44,551 bases of DNA. Origin: an uncultured Clostridia bacterium (GTDB lineage Bacteria > Bacillota > Clostridia > Oscillospirales > Ruminococcaceae). The stretch lies in contig CAMZIK010000010.1 in the NCBI GenBank assembly GCA_947307175.1, positions 1 to 44,551 of the forward strand, given 5' to 3'. The notes under the pieces are model-generated. The model searched no databases. It was not told the origin of the DNA and saw only the letters and a list, made by a program, of their open reading frames with translations. Positions 17,374 to 24,787 of the stretch are shown in pieces (the stretch's first letter is position 1; each line of letters begins with the position of its first letter). The translations under genes and the position numbers were made by a program.

Positions 17374-19071
17374 TTGGTAACGATATTTTATGACAGTATG
17401 CTCGCACTTTCCCTTGTGCTGTCAATATTCTATCTATATATGTGGCACAAGCATTTCGATGTGCTTTTGACTCTTTTTTTCGTTCTTGTGCCTGTGACAA
17501 ATCTTGGCTTTTCGCTTTTTTCAAGAGCGCAGAGCCTTCAGGAAGCACTTATGGCTCAGAAGATCGCTTATATCGGCGGCACGTTCCTGTTGCTGTTCAT
17601 CATGTTTATGGTGTTCAGTCTGTGCCATATAAAAGTCAGCCGATTGCTGCGTGTCATCTTTATGCTGATAAGTACCTGTATGTACAGTCTTGTTCTAACT
17701 ATCGGTTATTCCGATATTTTCTACAAGTCTGAAACAAGCTTTGATATTGTCAAGGGCGTTGTCAAGCTCAACAAGAGCTACGGCTTTATGCACTCTATCT
17801 ATATCGGCGTTGTGATAGTTTATTTTGTGCTGTCATTCTTTGCGATACTGCACAGTTATCTGAAAAAGAACCATGTATCAAGAAATATGATATATCTGCT
17901 GTTTCTTTCGGAAACGACTGCTATTGTATCTTATTTTGCAGGAAAATACATAATCGACGGCGTAGAACTGCTGCCGGCTGCCTATGTATTCGGTCAGGTG
18001 ATATACCTTATCATCGTATACAAGATAAGCATTTACAATGTTACGGACACGGCTATCGACTCGATCATTGAGACAGGCGATACGGGTTTTGTCTCGATCG
18101 ACTTCAAGAAGAAATATCTTGGAAGCAACAGGACTGCAAGAAAGGTATTCCCTTTCCTCAACGCTCTTACAGTCGATAAGACGATAACAAAGAGTGACGG
18201 AATGAAGGATACTTTCGGCAAATGGCTTGATGATTTCAACAAGGATGAGAATAACAACAAGCTTTACTATGAACTGAACGACAAGATATATCTTGTAAAT
18301 ATAACCTATCTTTTTGATGGACGCAAAAACAGAGGCTATCAGTTCATTATCAATGACGATACTAAGAACCAGCAGTATATCAAGCTGATAGACTCGTTCA
18401 ACGATGAGCTGAGAACGGAAGTATACGACAAGACAAATCATATAATCGAGATGCACGACAGGCTGATAGTCAGCATGGCTACTATGGTCGAAAGCCGTGA
18501 CAACTCAACGGGCGGTCACATCAAACGTACAAGTCAGGGCGTAAAGATACTGACTAATGAAATGAAAAAGGCTCACTATGCTAAACTGAACGACGATTTC
18601 TATGACAGGATAATCAAAGCTGCGCCTATGCACGATCTGGGCAAGATCACGGTCGATGATGCTATCCTTCGCAAGCCCGGAAAATATACGGCGGAAGAAT
18701 TCAACATCATGAAGACTCATGCGGCTGCGGGTGCTAAGATCGTTCACGAGATACTTGAAGGAACGGACGACCTTGAATTCCATGTTATTGCCGAAAATGT
18801 GGCACACTATCATCATGAACGCTGGGACGGCTCTGGCTACCCAAGCGGTCTGAAAGCAGACGAGATACCTATTGAGGCAAGGATAATGGCTATCGCTGAT
18901 GTATACGATGCTCTTGTCAGCAAGAGAGTATACAAGGAAAAGATGTCCTTTGAAGAAGCAAACAAGATAATCCTTGAAGGCATGGGAACACAGTTTGACA
19001 AGATGCTTGAACCTTTCTATATGCGGGCAAGACCAAAGCTTGAGGAATATTACAGCTCGATAGAATGCTGA
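17374..19071 (+). CDS. Membrane HD-GYP domain protein (probable c-di-GMP phosphodiesterase)
   Basis: About 565 residues. The first ~225 hold about seven membrane segments, like the 7TM region at the N-terminus of some histidine kinases. A PAS-like stretch (about 230-330) and a helical linker lead to an HD-GYP domain. Its motifs are STGGHIKRTS, MHDLGKI (His-Asp near 421), RKPGKYTAEE, MKTHAAAGA, and HHERWDGSGYP (GYP near 488-490), followed by IADVYDALVSKRVYKE. HD-GYP enzymes hydrolyse cyclic di-GMP to pGpG or GMP and all metal-binding positions look intact. Two adjacent TTG codons (17371, 17374) can start it; 17374 is better spaced from GAGGTG. No diguanylate cyclase or c-di-GMP riboswitch is visible in the window. 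Confidence 0.9.
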   Translation: MVTIFYDSMLALSLVLSIFYLYMWHKHFDVLLTLFFVLVPVTNLGFSLFSRAQSLQEALMAQKIAYIGGTFLLLFIMFMVFSLCHIKVSRLLRVIFMLISTCMYSLVLTIGYSDIFYKSETSFDIVKGVVKLNKSYGFMHSIYIGVVIVYFVLSFFAILHSYLKKNHVSRNMIYLLFLSETTAIVSYFAGKYIIDGVELLPAAYVFGQVIYLIIVYKISIYNVTDTAIDSIIETGDTGFVSIDFKKKYLGSNRTARKVFPFLNALTVDKTITKSDGMKDTFGKWLDDFNKDENNNKLYYELNDKIYLVNITYLFDGRKNRGYQFIINDDTKNQQYIKLIDSFNDELRTEVYDKTNHIIEMHDRLIVSMATMVESRDNSTGGHIKRTSQGVKILTNEMKKAHYAKLNDDFYDRIIKAAPMHDLGKITVDDAILRKPGKYTAEEFNIMKTHAAAGAKIVHEILEGTDDLEFHVIAENVAHYHHERWDGSGYPSGLKADEIPIEARIMAIADVYDALVSKRVYKEKMSFEEANKIILEGMGTQFDKMLEPFYMRARPKLEEYYSSIEC

Positions 19072-19080
19072 CAAAAAAAC

Positions 19081-19117
19081 AAAGAGGTAAGACGATGGTT
19101 TCTTACCTCTTTTTTTG
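19081..19117. terminator. Bidirectional terminator between the HD-GYP gene and spoIVA
   Basis: A perfect 12-bp stem AAAGAGGTAAGA/TCTTACCTCTTT (19081-19092 with 19101-19112), with Ts on one side and As on the other, so it can serve both converging genes. Confidence 0.88.
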
Positions 19118-20593
19118 CTATATGATAAAGCATATCAGTCCGGAGCAGCCCTCGTTTATCATTCTTTCTATCGTTTCACGCAGGCGGTTCCTTGCATCAG
19201 ACGGAAGCTTGCTCATTTTGGCGTGCAGACCTTCATTGACAAGTTCGTGGAGAGATTTGCCGAAAATGTTGGACTCCCAGATCTTTTCGGGAGAATCTTC
19301 AAAGTCGTTGAGCATATAAAGCACAAGCTCCTCGGACTGCTTTTCGCTGCCGACTATCGGTGCGACTTCGGTATTAACTGTGGTTTTGAGAAGATGTATC
19401 GCTGGGGCGGTCGCTTTGAGGCGTATGCCGTACTTGCTGCCCTGCTTTAATATCTCAGGCTCATCAAGAGTAAGCTCCTGCATCGACGGCATCACTATAC
19501 CGTAGCCTGTGGCTTCCATTTCGTCTATTGCGCCTGAATACTTATCAAAGCGCTGCTTTATCTTTACAAGCTCCATTATCCTGCTCATAAGCTGGTTCTC
19601 ATCGCTTACTTCAAGACCTGTTGCTTCTCCGATGACTTTGAAAAACAGTGATGAACGAAGCTGTGCGGTAATGTTTGCACTTCCCTCTCCGAGATCTATC
19701 TTATCGACTGAGGCGGAGGTGATATACTCGCACTGTGACATACTGTCGGCAAGGTCTGCTATATCACGAAGGTTTCTGACTTCAGCGGCTGCTGTTCGGA
19801 TATGGTCGTAAACCGCCTGTTTGAGCCAGTGACCTTTTTCAAGCGTATTTATCCAGCTCGGCATTGAGATGTTGACCTCTTTTACGGGGAAGGCATAGAG
19901 TACCTGCGTCAGTATATTTCGTATATCGTTCTCGTCAAGGTCGATACAGCTTACGGGCAGGACGGGAGCAGAATACTTCTGGGAAAGCTCCTCACAGAGT
20001 TTGCGCACGCCTGCGTCCTGTGGGTCAAGGCTGTTCATAAGCACAACGAAAGGCTTATTGATGCTTTGAAGCTCTTTTATGACACGCTGCTCACATTCCT
20101 CATATTCATCTCTCGGAAGGTCGGTGATGCTGCCGTCAGTCGTTACGACAAGTCCTATGGTAGAGTGCTGGGTGATGACCTTTTCTGTTCCGACCTCTGC
20201 TGCCATATTGAAGGGTACGGGCTCATCGAACCAGGGAGTATCGACCATTCTCGGTGCGTCGTTTTCTATGTAGCCGATGGCGCTGGGGATAATATAGCCG
20301 ACGCAGTCTATCATTCTGACATTGAAGCTTGCGCCGCCCTCGATATTTACTCTGACGGCTTCTTCGGGAATGAACTTAGGCTCGGTGGTCATTATGGTCT
20401 TGCCCGCAGAGGACTGAGGAAGCTCATCTATCGCACGCTCTTTGAGAAAATCACTTTCGATATTCGGGATAACGAACTGCTCCATAAATCTGTTGATGAA
20501 CGTGGATTTTCCTGAACGCACAGGTCCTACGACTCCTATATAAATATCGCCGCCTGTTCTTTCGGCGATGTCCTTGTAAATGTCTTGTGACAT
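19118..20593 (-). CDS. spoIVA: Stage IV sporulation protein A, spore coat morphogenetic ATPase
   Basis: 491 residues, the size of Bacillus and Clostridium SpoIVA. The Walker A motif GPVRSGKST is at about 23-31. A sensor-threonine segment (TIMTTEPKFIPEEAV, Thr69-Thr70) corresponds to the Thr70/Thr71 region of B. subtilis. MIDCVGY is the Walker-B-like strand. The C-terminus is conserved, ending in GLICFII. SpoIVA hydrolyses ATP to polymerise into the basement layer of the coat on the forespore surface. It follows sipL by 12 nt with an AGGAGG site inside that gap, so the two are co-transcribed. This shows the organism has at least part of the endospore programme. Confidence 0.97.
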   Translation of the reverse strand: MSQDIYKDIAERTGGDIYIGVVGPVRSGKSTFINRFMEQFVIPNIESDFLKERAIDELPQSSAGKTIMTTEPKFIPEEAVRVNIEGGASFNVRMIDCVGYIIPSAIGYIENDAPRMVDTPWFDEPVPFNMAAEVGTEKVITQHSTIGLVVTTDGSITDLPRDEYEECEQRVIKELQSINKPFVVLMNSLDPQDAGVRKLCEELSQKYSAPVLPVSCIDLDENDIRNILTQVLYAFPVKEVNISMPSWINTLEKGHWLKQAVYDHIRTAAAEVRNLRDIADLADSMSQCEYITSASVDKIDLGEGSANITAQLRSSLFFKVIGEATGLEVSDENQLMSRIMELVKIKQRFDKYSGAIDEMEATGYGIVMPSMQELTLDEPEILKQGSKYGIRLKATAPAIHLLKTTVNTEVAPIVGSEKQSEELVLYMLNDFEDSPEKIWESNIFGKSLHELVNEGLHAKMSKLPSDARNRLRETIERMINEGCSGLICFII

Positions 20594-20605
20594 ATCATTT
20601 ACCTC

Positions 20606-22171
20606 CTAATTCATAAGCGGGATAAGCAGCAGTCCGTGCTGGGCAGCGCTCTCATCTGTCAGCTCGTTTTCTTCCATTATGGCGCTGACGCAGGTAGAAT
20701 ACTTCTTTGCTATCTCCCAGATGTCGTCATGCTCGCTGCAATAGCAAAGCTTAATTGCACAGCTTTCGTCCCTGACCTTTGGGCTGTCAGTCTTTACGGT
20801 CAGGTCTGCAAGCAGCTGACCTGCTGCACTTGCGGTCATTTCAGCTGTAATAACAAGCTCGGCGGAAAGCTGTATACCGTTTTCGCCTGTAAGGCGGTAT
20901 TCACAGTTCCTTACACTCACCAATGGCTCGCATTTACAGCCGGACAGTCCTTTGAACTGCTCGGGAAGGGAGATGCTATGCTCGAAAGGCTCCTGAGATT
21001 CTATAAAGACGGGGTTTCCGCTTTCGTTCTTGGCAAGGACACTGAATCTTACGTTGCCGCTGACGACGAAGGAATTATTCTGCTCGTCGAAGATGACGCT
21101 GGTATTATCGGCAGAGGCATAGCTGTCATAGACACAGTAGACAGGGTCATCGGTATTCTTTGCTTCTGTGCTTACTATCTGCGTTTGCTCATATTTTACG
21201 GCGGCGCTGTCAACATTTCCGCTGAGAGTTTTTATCTCGCACTCGTAACAGGTCGAATATGCATCGGTAACGACTTCTGTGGTCTCATACTTTACGGCTT
21301 CGCAGCTGACGAGCATCACAAGCTCACATTCAAGAGAGGTCTGCGAATCGGTCACAGGCATTATCTCGCAGCTCGATGCGCTTATCCTTACGCTTGCTTC
21401 AAAGCTTTCGTCTATGCCGTCAACGTCGATAATCTGGCTGAAAGGGATAGTGAACTTCATTGTTTCAAGGGTATCCTCCCCTGATGTATCGACGCAGGAA
21501 TAAAGCATAGTTATATGTGCATCGCCCTTGGTGACGAGCTTTCCTGCGATTATCTTCTGCTCGGCAGGCTCGATAAAGCAATCTGACCTGATCATCTGGG
21601 AAACGGGAGGCTTTTCGCCTGCAAGTTCAAGCTCCTCTATGACGGTTACTCTTTTATCGGCGGTCAGGCGCTTTGAAGGGTAGGTCAGGAGCTGTTTTCT
21701 GAGCTGGATATTACAACCCGAAGCATCTGTGACTATGCTTTGCTTCTTTTCACAGACCACTTTGATATGCGATGTTACCGCACCTCTGATGTCAAGTCTT
21801 CTCGGACTTATCACACGGCAGTTTACATAGTCGCATCTCGGCGTAATGCTCACTGACGGGTCGGTACAGCTGTCGGTAAGATCAACTGACCTTGTATAAC
21901 TCATTTTCTGGACGATACAGTTTACCTTGCTGTCGGTTTCGGTGCAGTAAAGCACTCTTGCGGTGACACCAAGCTCAAAGGTCAGTTTTGAGCCGTTTAT
22001 TGTTTGTGAAAGCACACGTGCGTCAACGATACATTTTAGTATCCTGAATATATCCGCACAATAATCGGGCAGAACAAAGTCCTTTTCGACCGACTGCTCC
22101 ACACTTGTATCAAGTACGGTCTCGCCCGAACAGAACATCTGCCGCTGCACCTTGAATTCCATTGTATCCAT
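20606..22171 (-). CDS. sipL: SpoIVA-interacting protein SipL (SPOCS/DUF3794 repeats plus LysM)
   Basis: 521 residues. The N-terminal and central parts contain repeated SPOCS (DUF3794) modules, with segments such as FVLPDYCADIFRILKC, VNCRVISPRRLDIRG and RLTADKRVTVIEELEL. The last ~50 residues (CSEHDDIWEIAKKYSTCVSAIMEENEL) are a LysM-like domain. In Clostridioides difficile the SipL LysM domain binds SpoIVA and tethers the coat. The gene order sipL-spoIVA in one unit agrees with that partnership. A sigma-E-like promoter sits at 22217-22245. AGGAGG precedes the ATG at 22171. Confidence 0.93.
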   Translation of the reverse strand: MDTMEFKVQRQMFCSGETVLDTSVEQSVEKDFVLPDYCADIFRILKCIVDARVLSQTINGSKLTFELGVTARVLYCTETDSKVNCIVQKMSYTRSVDLTDSCTDPSVSITPRCDYVNCRVISPRRLDIRGAVTSHIKVVCEKKQSIVTDASGCNIQLRKQLLTYPSKRLTADKRVTVIEELELAGEKPPVSQMIRSDCFIEPAEQKIIAGKLVTKGDAHITMLYSCVDTSGEDTLETMKFTIPFSQIIDVDGIDESFEASVRISASSCEIMPVTDSQTSLECELVMLVSCEAVKYETTEVVTDAYSTCYECEIKTLSGNVDSAAVKYEQTQIVSTEAKNTDDPVYCVYDSYASADNTSVIFDEQNNSFVVSGNVRFSVLAKNESGNPVFIESQEPFEHSISLPEQFKGLSGCKCEPLVSVRNCEYRLTGENGIQLSAELVITAEMTASAAGQLLADLTVKTDSPKVRDESCAIKLCYCSEHDDIWEIAKKYSTCVSAIMEENELTDESAAQHGLLLIPLMN

Positions 22172-22216
22172 TTTCTTTGCCTCCTATGATTTCGTTGGGT
22201 TTTGCCTGCTAAGACA

Positions 22217-22245
22217 ATATATTCGCAGAGGCTTGAAAATATGCC
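22217..22245 (-). promoter_or_regulatory. Probable sigma-E promoter of sipL-spoIVA
   Basis: Minus strand: GGCATATT (22245-22238), 13-bp spacer, GAATATAT (22224-22217). The -35 fits the mother-cell consensus GKCATATT well; the -10 only partly fits CATACAMT. No sigma-A promoter is present in this gap. Confidence 0.6.
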
Positions 22246-22252
22246 AAGACAC

Positions 22253-22280
22253 AAAAAAAGAGCCAGACAACTCCGGCTCT
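22253..22280 (-). terminator. Terminator after the YgjP-like gene
   Basis: Minus strand: AGAGCC and GGCTCT (22280-22275 with 22264-22259) followed by a run of seven Ts. It insulates sipL-spoIVA from the upstream vegetative operon. Confidence 0.75.
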
Positions 22281-22290
22281 GTATCGATTT

Positions 22291-22983
22291 TCAGTTTTTC
22301 ATTTCATCTCTGAGCTGTTTCCAGTTAGGACAAAAGCTTTCTACCTTAGCCCAGAATTCCTTGCTGTGATCCATATGCTCGATATGGCAAAGCTCATGGA
22401 TACAGACATACTCTATACATTCGATCGGGAACTGTATCACTTTAAAGTTGATGGAGATGCTGCCCTTTGAACTGCAGGAACCCCAGCGTGATGTCATTGA
22501 TTTAAGTGTCAGCCTTTCAGGTCTCAGACCGACCTTTTCGGACATTTTTTGCATACAGTCCATCACGGTATCTTTTGCAAGGCAGCGAATAAATTCGTCT
22601 ATCTGCGCCTGTTTATAGCTTTGCGTGCTGTCGGGGCGGACAGCTATCATGAATTTATCCTCGCACAGATAAGGCTTGAAATAGTTATCACTGAGCTTAA
22701 AGCAAAGCTCATAAACTTTTCCGAGGAGTCTTATCTTTTCGCCCTGTGCATAGCTTTTGGGAAGACCTATACGGTCATTGAGCATAGCTGAATTTTTCTT
22801 TATCCAGTCGCTGTTTGAGACGATAAAATCGTTTATCCGCTTATTTGAGCAGCCATACGGCACACGGACGGTAAGCTCACCTTCAACGAAGGTCATCGTA
22901 AGTCTTCTTCTCTTTCCGACATCAAGCGTGAATTCTATCGTGCTTTCATCGGCAAGGCGGACTGAATAGCGCTGTCTGCTCAT
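22291..22983 (-). CDS. YgjP-like zinc metallopeptidase (DUF45, M48-related)
   Basis: 230 residues. The zinc motif HELCHIEHMDHSKEFW (HExxH plus downstream His and Glu) and the preceding TLKSMTSRWGSCSSKGSISIN segment are characteristic of the YgjP/DUF45 family (UTP pyrophosphatase/SprT-like gluzincin fold). The N-terminal half is a beta-rich region containing the RRLTMTFVEGELTVRVPYG strand. No signal peptide is visible, so it is probably cytoplasmic. Its biological role is not established. Its ATG overlaps the stop of the SH3 protein gene (TGATG), which indicates translational coupling. Confidence 0.88.
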   Translation of the reverse strand: MSRQRYSVRLADESTIEFTLDVGKRRRLTMTFVEGELTVRVPYGCSNKRINDFIVSNSDWIKKNSAMLNDRIGLPKSYAQGEKIRLLGKVYELCFKLSDNYFKPYLCEDKFMIAVRPDSTQSYKQAQIDEFIRCLAKDTVMDCMQKMSEKVGLRPERLTLKSMTSRWGSCSSKGSISINFKVIQFPIECIEYVCIHELCHIEHMDHSKEFWAKVESFCPNWKQLRDEMKN

Positions 22984-23477
22984 CAGTAGAGGTATGTGGA
23001 CTGGATATAGCCCGTGAGCTGACCTGTGACGTTGAGGAACGTTACTTTCGTCCAGCCGCTGTCAAGGGTCTCAAGAACATCGACTTCTATATTCGGGGAC
23101 AATACTATCACATTCTCGGATTCCTCATCAGGCTCTGTCTTGAGATATGTAACGTCAAGGACTTTCATTTTGACGACTTCTTTTGTGGTAGTCACCTGTT
23201 CGGAAGATGTCTGCGGTGCTGTTGTGGTCACAGGGACGGTAGTTGTTACGGCAGCAGGCTGTCCGCTGCTGTTATCGGCAGGCGTTTGGCTGCTTGCTGC
23301 GATTGTCGCTGTATCTATGCCTTCGGGCACTTGTTTTGAATTGCTGATAAAAAACGCCTTTGAAGCGATAACGATAAGGCACATAAGGAATATTCCCAGA
23401 ATGACTATCGTAACAGCGCCCTTCGGGCTTATCTTCGCTACAATGGGTGTTTTTCTTCTGCGGACTTTTTTGCTCAT
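22983..23477 (-). CDS. Single-pass membrane protein with extracellular SH3 domain
   Basis: 164 residues: a very basic start (KKVRRRKTPIVAK), one membrane segment (about 21-42), a Thr/Ser/Pro-rich linker (about 55-105), and a C-terminal bacterial SH3-like domain (VLDVTYLKTEPDEESENVIVL to QSTYLY). Type II topology puts the SH3 domain outside, where such domains usually bind peptidoglycan. GGAG precedes the ATG. First gene of an operon with the YgjP-like gene, driven by the promoter at 23531-23559. Confidence 0.8.
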   Translation of the reverse strand: MSKKVRRRKTPIVAKISPKGAVTIVILGIFLMCLIVIASKAFFISNSKQVPEGIDTATIAASSQTPADNSSGQPAAVTTTVPVTTTAPQTSSEQVTTTKEVVKMKVLDVTYLKTEPDEESENVIVLSPNIEVDVLETLDSGWTKVTFLNVTGQLTGYIQSTYLY

Positions 23478-23530
23478 ATATTTACTCCAGACTTAAAGAG
23501 ATATTTTCTGCTTTTATTAAATACATACTA

Positions 23531-23559
23531 ATTATATTCCTTTAAGGCTTTTTTGTCAA
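23531..23559 (-). promoter_or_regulatory. Promoter of the SH3/YgjP operon
   Basis: Minus strand: TTGACA (23559-23554), 17-bp spacer, TATAAT (23536-23531). Confidence 0.88.
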
Positions 23560-23575
23560 TAGATTGTTTTACCCA

Positions 23576-23608
23576 CAAAAAAGACCGCTTTCTTTCGGAA
23601 GCGGTCTT
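23576..23608 (-). terminator. Terminator of the zinc-ribbon protein gene
   Basis: Minus strand stem AAGACCGCTT/AAGCGGTCTT (23608-23581) followed by a T-run. Confidence 0.88.
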
Positions 23609-23615
23609 AGTTCTT

Positions 23616-24638
23616 TTATTGAACAGGTTTTCCGCAGTTCTTGCAGAACTTTGCATTATCGGCAAGCACTGTTCCGCAATCGGGGCAAACCTTTGGCAGA
23701 GTCTTTGGTTCTTCCTGGACCGGCTCAAACGGCTTTGGCTCGTCTTTTACCGGTTCAAAAGGCTTTTCGGTAACAGGCTCGTCCTTGAACGGAGGCTTTT
23801 CTGTCGGTGCTGCAGTTCTGATCTCATCCATAACAGGTGCGCTTGCGGGTACAGCATTTTCCTGCGGCTTTGCGAACGGCGACTGTGTATTCTCGCTCGG
23901 TGCTGCAAAAGGTACTGCGCCGAATCCGCCGTTATTTCCGCCGAATGCATTATTCTGCTGACCGAAACCTGTATTTGCAGGCTGACCGAAACCGTTCTGC
24001 TGTGGGTTGAACTGATTATTCGGCTGACCGAACTGACCGAACTGGTTCTGCGGTACAAAGCCCTGAGGCGCAGACGGTCTGTTATTGATCTTTGTCGGAA
24101 CATATGTTATCTCTGTCGGCTTCTCGCCTGATGCCTTTGAAACAAGGATAAGTCCGCAGATAACGAGCAGCGTTGCGGTGCAAACAGGGAGAAGGTATAC
24201 AAGCAGAGTTGAAATAGCACGGAACTGGATATTATTAGATCCTTTCATTGCATACTCGAAAGATCTTGATTTGAGATAGTCTATCATATTAGTAAGAGGT
24301 ACGATAGAGGTGACGATAGGAACAAGGACAAACAGTGAGCCGAAGCCCTGTCCGATATTTTTCTTATGCTTGGAGCTGAAAGCAGCGACCATAAGAACAA
24401 TGGTCATCACAAAGAATATGATAGAATACTCTGACATAAACACATAAGATTTGAATGAATCAGTGCTACTGATAAGAAGATGCTTTACATCGTTTTTGAA
24501 TATCATGTTATACAGGAGTTTTCCGAGAGGTTCGAGCATAACTCCCATAAAGCTGAGAATAAGTGCAATAATACTGAAAACACGGACTGCACCGTTTGCG
24601 TTGGTGAGCTTCTTGTACGCTTTGTTTATGGTATCCAT
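23616..24638 (-). CDS. Four-helix membrane protein with low-complexity linker and C-terminal zinc ribbon
   Basis: 340 residues. Four membrane segments occupy about residues 18-180. A long disordered region follows: first Gln/Asn/Gly/Phe-rich (NQFGQFGQPNNQF-like), then Pro/Glu/Lys-rich with repeated KPFEPV.(D/E)EPK units. The last 25 residues form a zinc ribbon, CPDCG...CKNCG. Such zinc-ribbon-tailed membrane proteins are common in Clostridia and mostly uncharacterised; this layout suggests a cytoplasmic tail that recruits a partner. AAAGGA precedes the ATG at 24638. Single gene with its own promoter and terminator. Confidence 0.75.
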   Translation of the reverse strand: MDTINKAYKKLTNANGAVRVFSIIALILSFMGVMLEPLGKLLYNMIFKNDVKHLLISSTDSFKSYVFMSEYSIIFFVMTIVLMVAAFSSKHKKNIGQGFGSLFVLVPIVTSIVPLTNMIDYLKSRSFEYAMKGSNNIQFRAISTLLVYLLPVCTATLLVICGLILVSKASGEKPTEITYVPTKINNRPSAPQGFVPQNQFGQFGQPNNQFNPQQNGFGQPANTGFGQQNNAFGGNNGGFGAVPFAAPSENTQSPFAKPQENAVPASAPVMDEIRTAAPTEKPPFKDEPVTEKPFEPVKDEPKPFEPVQEEPKTLPKVCPDCGTVLADNAKFCKNCGKPVQ

Positions 24639-24660
24639 AGTTTTATCAGTCCTTTCAAAT

Positions 24661-24694
24661 AAAAAAATCAGAGGTGAGAATTTGTCCCACCTCT
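24661..24694 (-). terminator. Hairpin and T-run between the YfhO gene and the zinc-ribbon gene
   Basis: Minus strand AGAGGTG/CACCTCT stem (24694-24670) followed by seven Ts. It terminates transcripts from the YfhO gene, but it also falls at the start of the transcript from the promoter at 24698-24726. Confidence 0.75.
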
Positions 24695-24697
24695 AAT

Positions 24698-24726
24698 ATT
24701 TTAACCTATTATAGTACCTTTGTCAA
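24698..24726 (-). promoter_or_regulatory. Promoter of the zinc-ribbon protein gene
   Basis: Minus strand: TTGACA (24726-24721), 17-bp spacer, TAAAAT (24703-24698). The expected start lies within a few bases of the hairpin at 24694. Confidence 0.75.
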
Positions 24727-24787
24727 TAGTTATTTTTATTATTTATTCACAAAACAGGTCATAAAATGATACATTTTGTGATTAGGG

